A DNA stretch of 64,000 nt from Cycas panzhihuaensis. Lineage: Eukaryota; Cycadophyta. The stretch's first letter is position 1. Each line of letters starts with the position of its first letter. Location: assembly GCA_023213395.1 (NCBI GenBank), contig CM041465.1:18600001-18664000 (forward strand). The letters are read 5' to 3'. The notes beneath the pieces are model-generated. The model did not search any database, had not been told where the DNA came from, and was given only the letters and a program-made list of their open reading frames with translations. A program made the position numbers and the translations under genes. Below, piece after piece: positions 23,721 through 36,129 of the stretch.

Positions 23721-24670
23721 CAATAGGTCCTCTTCTCATCTGACTGAGAAGACCCTAGATCTGCCCACCTCTGCTATACGTTCATTCGAATGTATGATGA
23801 AGGAACTTAAACTATAAGCTCCTTCATCACCTACTTCTAATAAATAAATACAATAAGCTACTCAAGCTTCCCTCCCTAGGAATGGTAATGCTCAGTCCTC
23901 TCAAGCGAGGAAACCTGATTCCTCACTTGAGAAGAAGCGGTGTTCCATTCACAGGGAGTGTTTGCATTATGACTCACGTTGTAGGGCCCAGCATCCCAGG
24001 GATGCCCCTCGATGTGACTCATCCTATAATTGGGCCTCAAGGCCCAACCTTAACCAACCGATCCATAAGGATTCATTCCCCAAACATGGGGAATGTGATC
24101 GTAATGCTTAGCCCAAAAATAACCAGAACCGGTGAAGATCATCAAATTCCCATCCTTCCCACGATAAAGGGAAGGGCGCTCAGGATTCGTCTTCTTCTTC
24201 GTGTTCCCCTCACTGACGTACTCCTTCATCTTCATAGTCTTGGAATAAGGGAAAGAAGGTAATCCAAATGCTTGAGGCTACTCCCTTGTATGCCCTTACT
24301 TGGTCTCAAGCCGTTAAAGAGGTAGTTGGTGCCTCTTCTTCTACTCCACACTCTGATCCTCCTCCAAAAGTGCTGCTTCTTCCCAAGGCTATTCCTGTAC
24401 ATCCTGGTCATTACGATTTTTGAAGGGTGCTTACCCAACCTACTGGGAAGGGTAAGCCCTTCTCTATCATTGATGAACTCCATACTGTCACTGTGGGAAT
24501 TCCCTTGATGGATGTTTTGAGGAGTTATCCCAAACAACGAACTCTCCTTTTACAATCTTTAGGATCGAATGATGCGCCCATTCATGCTTTGGGCATTACC
24601 CAAATCCATGAGCATGTCATTTCCTTTGACCCTAAAGACCTTCCCCCTGCATGTGAAAGGGAATGCCAAT
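23721..24670 (+). pseudogene. Gag-protease linker (element D)
   Basis: The piece KKRCSIHRECLHYDSRCRAQ near 23935 is Cys/His-rich and may be the worn zinc-knuckle region. Then come Ser-rich stretches and ALGITQIHEHVISFDPKDL before the protease. The frame is broken several times. Confidence 0.5.
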
Positions 24671-25080
24671 AGAACTTCCCATTTACTATCACCATTGACA
24701 CACCTGACTGCATCCTGCGAAGGACTATTGTCGACAACGGTTCTTCTATTAATGCCATGCCCTTGTGCGTTATGTAAGAGCTTGGCATTTGTACCTTGGA
24801 ACCTGTTCCATGGCGATGCCAAGGCTATGATGGTAGCAGAAAGACTCCGTTGGGATCTGTTTCGATTCCACTCACCCTCGAGGGCAAGACTATCCTCACT
24901 GACATTGTAGTCCTAGACGTTGATGTTGACTATAATCTTCTCTTGGGTTGACAATGGCTCGATCAAATGGGAGCCATGTGCTCAACCTGCTGGGGGCAAC
25001 TTAAGTTCATCAATGATGGATAGATGAGGGTTGTTTCTTACGAACTTCTGTCTGTTAAATAAACTCGTCCTATCAACCAA
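24671..25080 (+). pseudogene. Aspartic protease (element D)
   Basis: TIVDNGSSINAMPL carries the active-site Asp in the DNGS form normal for the Tat branch. GSVSIPLTLEGKTILTDIVV and DYNLLLG follow, ending the fold. One TAG falls after CVM and a TGA replaces the Arg of LLGR. Confidence 0.8.
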
Positions 25081-25830
25081 GTGAGCCAAAGCCCTTCTAC
25101 TCACACTTCGGCTTACTCCATCAACATACCTTATTCATCTCATCTTGAAGAAGATCCCACATCTTCTTCCTCTAGTCTTACTCACTTTACTCCTATTGGT
25201 GTTAGGAGCTACGAGCACCTTGCCATGTTCAGTGATGATGAGTCCCATGATGAGGACAAGGACTTTCCTTACCCTATTTCTTTCCTCTGTGCTAGTAGGA
25301 TGTACCCTTCTTATTCTAGGTCCCAACCTGGAACCCCTCTCGTTGGTGAGATTAGTCACCCCTTTGTGTCTCATGTCATTGCACGCATAAATCCATAGCT
25401 CATTGGTGCTTCCTTTCCATCACCCTACACAGGTGATGGTTTTGAGGAACTTCCTTTCGGTCCTTCCAAGGAGCCCCTTCCTGACTCTCTCTTAGAGTCT
25501 TCTGAGGAGATTGGACAACCTAATGACCACCATGGTCCCATTGTTCCCACTTCCTCCAGTGCTTCATCTATTCAGAGTAAGGTCATCTATGGGATGGATT
25601 ACTTCAAAGATGATGAAGCCTTGCTTAAGCACTTAGCGGGCTCCATGCCCAACTTACCTTTTGGTCACCATAGGCTTGGCCACTAGAAGGTCCTGGTGAT
25701 TGGGTCCACACTCGTTGACCTAATCCCATCCCCTATTCCATCTCTTCCTGTTGACCTTGCCCCTCTCCATTTCGAGGAAGGGAATGCCATGTGCATGGGG
25801 GTGACCTAGGACATAGTCTTAGCCCCTAGT
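25081..25830 (+). pseudogene. Protease-RT linker (element D)
   Basis: About 250 residues of acidic, Ser/Pro-rich sequence (HLEEDPTSSSSSLTHFTP, SDDESHDEDKDFPYP) lie between protease and RT in one mostly open frame. No domain was recognised. Long linkers here are usual in Tat-type polyproteins. Confidence 0.55.
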
Positions 25831-26640
25831 AAGGTCATTAAGGTGGGGGCAGAATGCTCTCCTAATGAAGTAAGGGAATATTCTCTTTTGTTCTAGGAGT
25901 TCTGGGATGTCTTTACATGGGATTATTCTGACATGAAGGGAATCGATGCCTCCATTATCGTCCATAATCTCACTACCATTCTTGGTGCCTGACCAGTGTG
26001 CCAGAAGCAACGTCCTCTCCACCTTAAGCTCTCAGCCACTATCAAGATGGAGGTCGAGAAGCTTTTGGATGCTGGACTTATTACTTCTATCGATTACCCT
26101 AAATGGGTATCCAACATTATTCCCATTGCTAAAAAGAATAGGTCTATCCGGATATGCATTAATTTTTATGACATTAACAACGCATGTCCTAAGGACAACT
26201 TTCCACTCCCCTTCATCGATCAAATCATTGATTGAACTGCTGGATTCAAAGTTATGTCCTTGATGGATGGCTTCTTTGGTTATAATCAAATTTAGATATC
26301 TCCCGAAGACTGCCATAAGACAACCTTCACCACCCCATGGGGTACCTTTGCCTATAAGGCAATTCCCTTCGGCCTTAAAAATGTAGGCGCTGCTTACCAA
26401 AGGGCGATGTATTTTATCTTCCATGACCTCATCAACAACACATTGGAGGTCTTTATGGATAACATGATGGGCCTCTCACGTGTCAGGGCCCATCATCCTT
26501 CAAACTTGCGGGTTATCTTCACACAGTGCCATAAGTACCACGTAAGCCTAAACCCACTCAAATATGTGTTTGCTATTACTTCAGGCAAACTCCTTAGATT
26601 TCTTGTATCAAAACAAGGAATTTAGATTGACCCTGACAAA
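25831..26640 (+). pseudogene. Gypsy reverse transcriptase (element D)
   Basis: FWDVFTWDYSDMKGID, QKQRPLHLKLSATIKMEVEK, RICINFYDINNACPKDNFPL, TPWGTFAYKAIPFGLKN and LVSKQGI follow in order. The catalytic YxDD is FMDN at 26452-26463, so one metal-binding Asp is lost. A TAG at 26293-26295 stands where Gln is expected in YNQIQIS, and a TGA near 26233 stands for Arg. Confidence 0.9.
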
Positions 26641-27250
26641 GTCAAGGCAATCCTTGATATGTCGTCTCCTAAAACCCAACGACAGATCAAGTTGTTTCTA
26701 GGTAGGCTCAGTTTGCTCAGGCGCTTCATAGCGGACTTTGCTGTAAGTGCCAAACCCCTAACAAACCTATTAAAGAAGGGAGCCCCATTTATTTGGTCTA
26801 ATAAGGCCCAACAAGCCTTTAAAGGACTTAAGGGAGCTCTTGCTTCTGCTCCTACATTGGCTCCCCCTTGTTTCAATAGGCCCTTCATTCTTTATACCTT
26901 GACAACTGATGAGTCCCTGGGTGCCATGTTGGCTCAGGAGGATGACGCAGGAGTCGAGAGAGCCATTTACTTCATCAGCTGCACCCTCATGGCTGCTGAA
27001 CTTAACTACTCTCCGGCTGAGAAGGAGTGTCTCTCCTTAGTCCATGCAACCAAGAAGTTTAGACATTACTTGCTTGGTAATGCCACCAAGGTGATCATCT
27101 AGTCTGATCCCTTGCGATATCTACTTATTCGTTCAGACCTGACAGGTAGGGCTAGTCGTTGGGTCATCCTGCTTCAGGAGTTCGATCTTTATATCATTAA
27201 TAGGAAATCGAAGAAAGGGATGGTAGTGGCTAGCAGCTCATAGACGCCCT
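26641..27250 (+). pseudogene. Gypsy RNase H (element D)
   Basis: RSLLRRFIADF-type thumb sequence (RLSLLRRFIADFAVSAKPL) leads to LYTLTTDESLGAMLAQEDD, AIYFISCTLMAAELNYSPAE, KKFRHYLLGN and DPLRYLLIRSDLTGRASRW. This is the standard gypsy RNase H. The open stretch is 26659-27102, with a TAG just after VII. Confidence 0.88.
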
Positions 27251-27439
27251 TATCCCCAACTCGCTCAATACCCCTATTGACGATTCCCTTCCTCATGAGT
27301 CTATCTTGACTATTCAGGACATTTCTCCCCATCCACTCATTTATAACGAGTGGTATGGTGACATTGTGTGGTATCTCACACAGCATCGATACTACCCTAA
27401 AGCTAGTAATAAGGTTAGATCTAGTATTTAGACTTCTTC

Positions 27440-28600
27440 TAGGTAATACTTCCTCATGGATGAGGTATTGTACAAGAGGTCTTTTGATGGGATCCTCCTC
27501 CGCTGCATCGTCGTTGATGAAGGAGACCAAATACTCCGTGAATGCTATCGTGACATTTGCGGGGGTCACTTTGGGGGCCAATCCATGGCCCAGAGGATCC
27601 TCTACATGGGTTATTATTGGTCGTCCTCTTTAAGGACACCCATGCTTTTGCCCTGAGATGTCGACGATGTCAGGAACATGCTAACATCTCCCATGTACCT
27701 TCTAAGGCCCTTCATCCTATCATATCTCCATGGCCTTTTGTTCAGTGGGGTCTAGACCTCATCGGGGCTATCTCCCCACCTTCCTCGTCACAGCACAAGT
27801 TTATCTTGACTACTACGGAATACTTTACTAAATGGGTAGAGGCCATCCCTCTAGTTACTACCCCTAGTAAGATGATAGACACCTTCATTTACTAGCATAT
27901 CATTTACCATTTCGGGATTCCTGATGTCTTGATTACTGACAATGGAACCCTCTTTTGCAATAAGGAGATGGATGAGCTTTGTGAGAAATTTAAAATCTCT
28001 CACAAAACTTCCACTCCTTACTGCCCCTAGGCAAATGGTCAAGTGGAGTCATTCAACAAGACTCTCATTAACATCTTAAAGAAAACTATCACTCAGTCTC
28101 AAAGAGACTGGCACCTTCAGCTCCCTTCTGCTTTATGGGCTTACCGTACCTCTTTCCATTCCATAACAAGAATGACCATGTTCTCCCTAGTTTATGGTAC
28201 CGAGGTAGTACTCCTGTTGGAAGTGGAGATTCCCTCCTTGCGAGTTTCTCTTTGGGGTCTCATCGATGAGGAGTCAATTCGTCAGGCTCACCTCCTAGAC
28301 CTTAAAGCTTTGGATGAGAGACGTTTAGCTACCTACCAGGCTAACCTCGCATCTAAAGTTTGCTCACAAAGGACCTACGATAAATATCTTCATTCCTGTC
28401 CTTTGTTTCCTGGGGACCACATCCTCAAATTCGAGTATCTTTATGACTGCTTGGCCAAATTCAGGCCCAAATAGGTTGGCCCCTTTGTTGTTATCGAAAG
28501 CCTCAGTAACAACGCTTATAGGATCACCACCTTGGAGGGTCTTGAGTTTGAGAAAGCCATTAATAGAAAATTCCTTAAGAAATTCTACTCGTGACCTCGT
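27440..28600 (+). pseudogene. Gypsy integrase (element D)
   Basis: The zinc-binding part (DICGGHFGGQSM, CRRCQEHAN) is followed by the core: WGLDLIGAISPP (D), LITDNGTLFCNKEM (D) and ANGQVESFNKTL (E). The D,D,E triad is present across frame breaks. A C-terminal part (LAKFRPK, GPFVVIES-type, ITTLEG) ends near 28590. It would insert the cDNA into chromosomal DNA. Confidence 0.88.
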
Positions 28601-29290
28601 CGACACCTTATTCATGCTCCAAAATGAGCCTAAACTACCATCTTAAGTTCATTCCTATTCCTCCTACCTACGGGTGGAATGACAACTTAGGATGGCCTCT
28701 TTTATTTCCTTCTGGTTCCTTCTGTGAATCCCTCATTCCCATTTTCCTTGGGACCTTGTCCTCCTATTTGGGCATCCCCCAGTTAGGATGACGCTCTGGA
28801 GTACTGTCACTCCCCTTTTGATTGGTGTTTCCTTTGCATATCCTACTATGTTCCCATGAGGGCATGTGTGTCGCCCTATTTCCTAACCCTACATATGTCT
28901 ATCACCTTTACTCATGGTGATCGTGTGTGCTCCTGTTAGGTATATGGCCCTGTATGAAAGGAAATATATGCAACTTAAACAAATATCATAACATAAAACT
29001 CATATAGTAATCAGCTCAAAATGCAACCACGCATATCCTCATGCATCCGTGCACCCTCACACATTATGATACACATCATCATATGTCAAAATAGGGTACC
29101 AATCACCCTGTCTGTATATATACATAAAAAATCATATGTCATATCATACACATGGTGTGATACATCATCTGTGGGAAGCCGGTGTCCTTACAGGGGGGTA
29201 CAATCATGTGCCTATATATGGTGACCCCCTAGAGGCCTATGCTTTTCCCTGTCAAAGCAAAATATATATGTCCTACTCTACTGGTACCCT
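28601..29290 (+). other. Spacer downstream of pol in element D
   Basis: No domain is seen on either strand. It separates pol from the antisense gene and may hold its terminator. Confidence 0.4.
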
Positions 29291-29302
29291 ACTCCTAGGG
29301 TA

Positions 29303-30430
29303 TCATCTCTTGGCCGATGTGATCCCTCTCCTGGGGACCACATCCCTTCGAGACTCCTCCTGAGTCTCCATGAGCTCCCTGCCTCGCTCCCCTCGTCCCG
29401 TGGCCTCCTCGAGGTCACTGCCAGCATATGAGTCTATGTCCTGCTCCACGCTGACCTTGATGCTATATCCTTGATTAGTCGATAATATTAGACCTGGATA
29501 TAATCCTTCTCCATCTCTATGAGGTGGAGCCTCTCCTCCATCCCTTGGAGTCACTCCTCCATCACTGCCATCTAGATATGGCTCCCTATATCCGTTCCGG
29601 CTCCTCCTTGAGCCTCCAGTACCTGTACCCATGTCTGTAGAGCATCCCTCTCAGCTCGGATGGTGCCTATCTCAACTTGTTATCATCCCGCACGTGCCTC
29701 ATGCTCCTGGGACCTTTCTGCCCATATGTCTCTCACCCGTATCAATGGGGCGAATGCTGCCATATGACCGCCAGTCAATCTAGGCTCATCGCTAGCCTAG
29801 ATGGGAGGTTGTCCCTCTGTGTAGGCCTGAGGGAAAATCTCTCGGACTACTGCCTCTACTAGTCTTTGGATATCCACCATCCATGCAATCTAACATGCCA
29901 CATATCAGTCCATATATCAATATCAAACCAAAACCAAACTATGTATGTATCGAGCAATCAAACGATGACAGGAAATGGTCATGTCTCACCTGGTGTGGCT
30001 ACCGGCTCCTCGACTCAGGCAACTGCCTCTCCCTCTAGCACCCCGTTAGCTGCTGGTACCTCCTCCTCTGGTACCTCCTCTGCCATGGCCTTAGCTCTTG
30101 GAGCATCCCTCCTCTCTATGGCTTGTACTGCTACCACCTCTCTAGATCTCCTAACGATCCGTAGCCTCCATGCCCCTGTCACTGGGCCTCTACCCTCATC
30201 TATAGCTCCCGATGGGCTTGCCTCTCCACCTGTAGCCCCAGATGGACCTGCCTCTCCTCTAATTTGTGATGGACCAGCCTCATCACCTCTGTCACCGCCC
30301 TTATCATCTCTTGGGGGCACTCCTGCTCCTCCTACCTTATCATCACTATCCCACCTCACTGCCCTGTATGGATCTGCTCTGAAATCTGTCATGGTGAGGA
30401 GGTCTAGTGATGTAGTCTCCACCGAGCGAC
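29303..30430 (-). pseudogene. Low-complexity C-terminal tail of the antisense gene in D
   Basis: Minus-strand frames at 30015-30422 and 29303-29632 encode Gly/Glu/Arg/Asp-rich sequence (GEAGPSGATGGEASPSG; GGEAPPHRDGEGLYPG). This disordered tail follows the PMD-like domain in the same orientation. Frame shifts and stops divide it. Confidence 0.55.
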
Positions 30431-31180
30431 GGACATGTGCCTAGTCCTCAGTCCCTCTCATCCTGGTCTGCCATCTATGGACCATTGGGGCCCACTCTAC
30501 AATGGGATGTGGTCCCCCCATCAACGCCACTGCTCCAAAGTGGTCGAAGAACCAACACTGTAATAGCATACTATATGAGAGTCCTCCTTTACCCGACACC
30601 CTAATAGCATATAGCTATGTGATGAGGTTCGCCGCTATTAGACTGGGACAATCCATCCACTCTTCCACCTCACATCGGCATACCACGTCCATCAATCTGC
30701 CCGGTATGTCTATATAGTTCTGTTTTTGGGAGATCCAGAATAGAATACATAGTGTGATCAACTTCCTCACTTGAGGAACTCATGACATAACCATCATCTG
30801 GAGAGGAATCCATCGCCTCTCCCATTTGTCTAAACTTGTGAAGAATGTGGACGTCTCCCTATGTGTTGCCTCGTTACTAGACATCACTCCTAGTGCTACC
30901 AGCCTCCCCATCGCTGGTACTCCCAATATCCTCCTAATATCTCTAGGTGTCACTGATACATCTCCCACCTAGGGTAGATGGAGGATATGTCTCCTCCTGT
31001 CCCAGTGTGACACTATGGAAACCAACAGTCGCTGATCTGAGGTATACTGGGGTGTCCTTATGACCTTTAGTAGGCCACACCTTCGTAGGATCTCTCGGTC
31101 CTCTCTAGTCATCATCTCGATAAAGCTTAGCATAGCCATCCTTATGTTTTCATGGTTTTCTACCGCGATCACAACCTATA
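30431..31180 (-). pseudogene. Plant mobile domain (PMD)-like antisense gene of element D
   Basis: On the minus strand: LRRCGLLKVIRTPQYTSDQR, LVSIVSHWDRRRHILHLP, VGDVSVTPRDIRRILGVPAM and GRLVALGV, then IDIPGRLMDV and WFFDHFGAV. The Trp...HxFxLP, ExTVTxxD and LGLPV-like series is the plant mobile domain (aminotransferase-like PMD family; MAIN/MAIL relatives). Such antisense genes have been described in some Tat-branch elements. Its role is unknown. Few stops remain, but Met-rich breaks occur near 30780. Confidence 0.72.
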
Positions 31181-32150
31181 AAATGCCACCAAACTAATTA
31201 GAACTAGACCCACACACACTCCTCATCCTCTAAGCTATCTCTCATCTCCTCCTGGTCGAGATTTGGGGCCCCTCGGGCCCCTATCTCCCTTTTTCTGCAG
31301 TTATGCCTTTGCACCATGCCAAACTACGCGGTACTGCAGAGTTTGGCTCAGGTCTTGTGGTGATCGGGGCCCCACAGAAAATATCACAACACCGTGACAT
31401 TTGCCATGGTGTGAATAGCACCCCCCCAAAAAGGGAGGTTTTCTTGCCAAAAAACCAAAATTTATTTCCTTTGGTGGGCCATAGCCCAGCCCATTAGGAT
31501 CAGGGCTGCCTAATACCCCAGTCCCGCCTCTTTTTGGGTCTAATTTGGAACCCAGGAGGTCATTTCTTACCCATACGAGGCCTAAAAACCTACATAGAAA
31601 TTGCAAAAAGCAATGAACTTGAAATCACGAGATGGGTTAGGTTTTCTAGGATCCACTCACCGGATCTGGCCTAGCGCTCGTCATCTCGTCTCTATGGTCC
31701 TGATGACTGTCCTCTAGCTCTTATCCCACGGCCTGATCTCCCTCTACGTGCCTTTGAAGTCGGGTAGCGCTCCGCTGTGTAAGGGAATGGCTCTCGATTC
31801 GCTCGAGAGCCCGTGAAAATAAATCTCGTTTTCATCAATTTTCCTTATATAGGCGGGGACCTCGATGGGCACTATCTCCATTTTTGCTTTCATGATAGCC
31901 CTTTGGATCATCTCTCACCCCCAATCATCTTTGCCTTCTGGCCTTGTCTCCCATTGTGTTCACGTAGCCTTCATCTCACTCTTTCTTGTGGATGCATTTA
32001 TCGCACCCTGCCGATGCATTTTCGTAAGGCCCTTTTGTCTCGTTTGGTGTGCTGCTCCTGTGCATGACTGAGTTTATACTCATTTGGCTCGTTTCGCCTT
32101 CTTGGACCTATTTTCACAGTCTGTTCTTACCCCTAGGGTCTCCAAAGGGA
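31181..32150. other. Intergenic part of element D between antisense gene and extra RNase H
   Basis: It should hold the promoter of the antisense gene. No domain was recognised. A C/G-rich zone at about 31250-31420 has words resembling part of the LTR (CGGTACTGCAGAG, TTTGCCATGGTG), too short to call a duplication. Confidence 0.4.
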
Positions 32151-32154
32151 ATGC

Positions 32155-32242
32155 TCCCTCCATTCAGAGCCATTCTTTGCTTCCTGAAGCAACCATGTTC
32201 CCTCCATTCAGAGCCATTCTTTGCTTCCTGAAGCAACCTTTG
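32155..32242. repeat. 44-bp tandem duplication in element D
   Basis: Units 32155-32198 and 32199-32242 share an exact stretch from TCCCTCCATTCAG to CTGAAGCAACC. It lies upstream of the second RNase H. The lack of differences suggests it is younger than the element. Confidence 0.9.
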
Positions 32243-32434
32243 GTACCCCAGTGTGCCTTTTTGCCGCCCACTTCTAACCAGTGGTCAGATAGTCTGCTCT
32301 TATCCTTGGGTAGCCTCATTGCTAGGTCCTCCTACCCTTCACGGCTATTCATTGCTTGCCATACGAGCCTCGTCTTACTCTGACTCTTATATTATTATAT
32401 ATTTTCTCCACCGAGACCTTTTCTATCATCATTT

Positions 32435-32880
32435 ATCTCTCTTCATCTTTATCGATGGCAGAAGCTGCGGTAATCCTGGCCCTTCTGTTACCGCATGTAT
32501 TCTTCGCAGCTCTTCCAGATATGATTTTCTACGTTCCTGAATCTTCCACCCCAGTGCCAACAATAACGAAGCCGAGTACATGGCCATTATTGAGGCCCTG
32601 ACTGATGCACTCTGTTTCTATCACGGATCGATTATTCTTCTTTACGAGTCTGAGGTTGTGGTGTCCCATCTCACCTAGGTTTACTAGGTGCAATACCCTC
32701 GCTTGAGAGCCCTCGTTTTGACCGCCAGATCCCTACTGGCTAATTTCCAGTCCGCCGATATTTGACACATTCCTCGGGCCCTCAATGCTGAGGTAGATAG
32801 TCTCGTTTGCCTCATCCCTGAGCGCCACCTTCCTCTTCTTACTGACCATCCCTAAGACTTACCTAGTCGCTCTGTCACCC
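32435..32880 (+). pseudogene. Second RNase H (archaeal-like type) near the 3' end of D
   Basis: FIDGRSCGNPGPSVTACIL, NNEAEYMAIIEALTDAL, YESEVVVSHL and HIPRALNAEVDSLVCLI make a full RNase H fold. The first Asp, the Glu and the last Asp are present; the middle Asp (usually DSxLV) is Glu. The GNPGP loop and HxPRxxNxxAD ending resemble the archaeal-like RNase H of Tat elements. It is distinct from the gypsy RNase H at 26641-27250. It lies downstream of integrase and beyond the antisense gene. Stops occur near 32542 and 32680. Confidence 0.82.
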
Positions 32881-33173
32881 AAGTCTCAGGCTGTTATACT
32901 GATCACCTTGTGATCTGATCGTACCTTCGAAAGCTAGTCGTAAATGAGGTTAAACTATGGCAACTACTAGCTTTACTCATTTATATCTTTAACCTAACAT
33001 CATCATGCATCTCTTTACATTTTCACGATGGGGGTAACCCCCTCATTCTTCTAGCTTCTGGTCGATTCCAGGGTGGCATATAGGTAACCCCTATATTGTC
33101 CCCACCCCTGTCCTCGTATCCACGGGTTCTGCCATGACACTCACTGACACCCTTGTTTCCTATTATGATCATG

Positions 33174-33176
<3 letters not shown>

Positions 33177-33266
<90 letters not shown>
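33177..33266. repeat. (TA)n microsatellite
   Basis: About 45 uninterrupted TA units lie roughly 80 bp before the polypurine tract of D. It yields an artificial IYIYIY reading frame that is not a gene. Confidence 0.97.
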
Positions 33267-33270
<4 letters not shown>

Positions 33271-33345
33271 CACATATGCTACTTACAGTTGTGTTGCCAA
33301 CATTTAACATCGCACCATGCTCCCAAGCGACGAGGCTTTGCTACC

Positions 33346-33355
33346 AAGGGAGTGG
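33346..33355 (+). other. Polypurine tract of element D
   Basis: AAGGGAGTGG immediately precedes the LTR start TGTTTCCC; it is the plus-strand primer site. Confidence 0.65.
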
Positions 33356-36124
33356 TGTTTCCCACCTACCAGGAATGGATACAGACAAGTTGACTCAGGT
33401 AAGCTCAGGTATGCTTCTCCTTTTTCACTTGTACTATTTCATTGGAAAGGTTGACAGAAGTGTTGCCTCGTTGCATGACTGCTTGCTTCATCTACGTGAT
33501 CACTTTGCATTTGTTGCCTATTTATGCTGCATGTCATATTGTGAGCCTATGACGACCCAGCGGGACCTACCTTTCTGCAAGGTAGGCATCCCCATGGCAC
33601 TTTACGACTCCCCGCGCTATCTCCACACCATCTCAAGTTTTTGTTAGACTGTATAATCTGTTTATGCTTCGACCTTGGGCTCCTAGCACCTCATTTCTAG
33701 GACCTTTTTCCCATCAATATTTACTTGCCTCTGTCCATGTGTATTTTAGACTATCTTAGCCACCTAGAAAAGAGGACCAGCCCCTCCCAAGCCTACCACA
33801 TCACCTCCCAGAGCTCTCGGAACCTAGAATTTTGCCATTCTGGCTTTCTGGTCTCGCACCGCTATAAACTTAGTAGTACCGCAAAGTTTACCACGGTGCA
33901 ACTATTGTCAGTTATTTTTTAAAATTTGCCATGGCAATTCTCATATTTCCCATGGAATCGCCACGTGGTCTCACATCCACCTTAGCCCTATTCGCACCCT
34001 ATTCGCTCACTTAGGGATGGGATGGGTATAAGTATCCAAACCCTCATCATTTTAGAGGTCTTCTTAGATCATTTTTTTCTCTCCAACACAATAGTTCCTA
34101 CTACAACTTCTGCTCTCCTGCTCTTTCTCCTACAAGCATACTTGCAGGCCTACGTTTCCTATAACCTTAGGCCAGGACTTGCCTATAACTCCTTACTTCC
34201 ATGGTGGGAAGCCTCTCTCTAAGTTTTATCAAGCGATTTTGGTGCTGATTCTTCTCCAACTTGCCCAACAAGTGTCCCTTTCAGCTGCCCATTGGAATTT
34301 CTCTTGCAAACCCTTGTAGGAGTCCTCTTCCTCGCTGTTAGCAGGGCCAGATCTACTATATATCTACCCAACATGTCTTCCAAACCCTTCTCTTCCAGAT
34401 TTATGGTAAGTTACCCCCATTTTAGACCTATTTCTTATCTTCTTTACCTGTTTCCTTCAGGTTTCACCGTTGCAAAGTTGTTTTCTATTATATTTGGCTT
34501 GTTGTCTCCCAGCTCTACCTTTCTCTCCGCTAGTTTTCTTTAAGGAGTAGTGAGAGAAGAGTCACAAGGTTGGGTGAAGAGAGCAAGGTGGGGCAGCCCC
34601 CCTTTTTAGTCCTTCTCTCCAAGGGTAATCCCTTCCCACCTTCTCTTCTCTTGCTCCATGCTCTTTTTGGGATTATTAGGAGTGATTGAGCCTTAGGCTT
34701 GTGTTGGATTATCAGCATACACATCCCCTTGCTACACTGATTCCAGGCATGTTCACCTCTTGTTTGGAGCCCCGTAGTGTCCCTTGCATGGTTGGGTATC
34801 CCTTGATATCATTAGCAAGGGTTTGTGCACCGGATTATTGCCCATAATAACTATGTGTCTTGCATATTACCCAATGCTTTGTTACCCTTTTCTTGGCACT
34901 CCTTGGCTGTCCTTAGTTGCCTTTATCATCACCTTGTTATGCTTGAGAGTTATGTGGAGAACCCAGTGGAGGGTTGGCCATCTTGAGGCTTCCCTTACCC
35001 CATTTTTGCTTGATGTTTATCCTTGCTTAAGAGGGGGCTTTTAGAGTTTGTTGCAGCAACTATTTTTGCTAACACTTTAATATAAATACCACATATATAC
35101 TTGCATATACATAGCTTGTCTTTTGTAGCCCCTTCTGGGAAGGGATAAGTCCATGCATGTGCAGGTTGTCATGGTACTCTTGCGAAGGTATAAAGCATTT
35201 GGATATGGGTAAGGTCTACTGTTTTATTTCTTTGCTTTCGCTTCTTTCCTTTTCGCTTTTTTTTCACAAAGGGGAAGGTAAGGAAGCCCCTGTCATTCAT
35301 GTCAAGACTTGGTCACACATCCTTGGATTGACGCAAGGATGTACATTGCGCATGGGTGAGGTCCTCCATCGACTGCTACATCTTCTGGGTATGTGCATCC
35401 TCCCTTTAACTCTCGCTTTCCCTTTCTTACTTTTATTCAGGATCTATGTGTTAGTTAAGTAGGTTACACATAAAAGTAAAAAGGGAAACAATATCTTTTA
35501 TTCGTGTTTGTATATTTGCACATCATACATTTGACCCTCATAAGAAAAGAACCTATAAGAGACTCACCCTTTTCTTTTCCTTTGCTTGCAAATCCTATCT
35601 TGCCCTTTCAATTTATTCCCACTTGGCATTGTTTGCTTACATATGTGACACATATTCTCGTTTCCTTTCCTGCTTCTTTTTTGGATAATTAGAGGAAACT
35701 TTTGTTTAGTTGTCCCATTCTCTTTTCTCTCTCCTCCTCTTGGCCTTATTTGCTTGGTCAAATAACCAAGAGGAACTTGGTCACATCATAGGCTATTGCC
35801 TACTTTGTCCCTGCTCATTTCCCTCCATCATAGGGAAACCCTTTAGGACTCCTCTCTTCCCCTTCCGGCCATCCAAGGGTGGGAGGATCTTCCTCTTGAG
35901 CTTATCTAGACTACCTTTCTTGTTTTCCCTCTTTCTCTTTGGGATAGAGGACCACTCCAAGGTAATTAGGTATCATCCACAGGTCCTAAACTCATGCTCC
36001 ATTGCACGGGGTGCCCTGCGTGATTCTTACTTCACTTGTAGGTTTTTTACCTGCACCCTTGATACCACCATCGACCATTATCATTCCTACCAAGCTAGGT
36101 GATTATCCCGTAGATGTGCATCCA
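33356..36124 (+). repeat. 3' LTR of element D
   Basis: It matches 19003-21772 throughout, including the TATA candidate at 34027-34034. It ends GCATCCA followed by the TSD GTTTA. Confidence 0.92.
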
Positions 36125-36129
36125 GTTTA
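36125..36129. repeat. TSD of element D, right copy (GTTTA)
   Basis: It pairs with 18998-19002 and fixes the insertion of D in the interior of B. Confidence 0.85.

Larger units (their letters stand above)
19003..36124 (+). mobile_element. Element D: 17-kb Ty3/gypsy element of Tat type with extra domains
   Basis: LTRs of 2770 and 2769 bp, a TSD (GTTTA) and a polypurine tract bound it. Plus-strand order is gag, protease (DNGS type), RT, RNase H, zinc finger and integrase. Then come an antisense plant-mobile-domain-like gene and a second RNase H shortly before the 3' LTR. Very long LTRs, the VDNGS protease, an extra RNase H and an antisense gene are traits of the Tat/Ogre branch. Frames are broken by many stops, and the RT motif has lost a catalytic Asp. 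Confidence 0.92.

Noticed and set aside
31300-31610. Duplicate of part of the D LTR inside its interior
   Set aside because: Shared words such as TTTGCCATGG are short and not collinear enough to call.
33153-33647. Open frame starting with many IY repeats
   Set aside because: Its start is a translation of the TA microsatellite, and the rest is LTR sequence of D.
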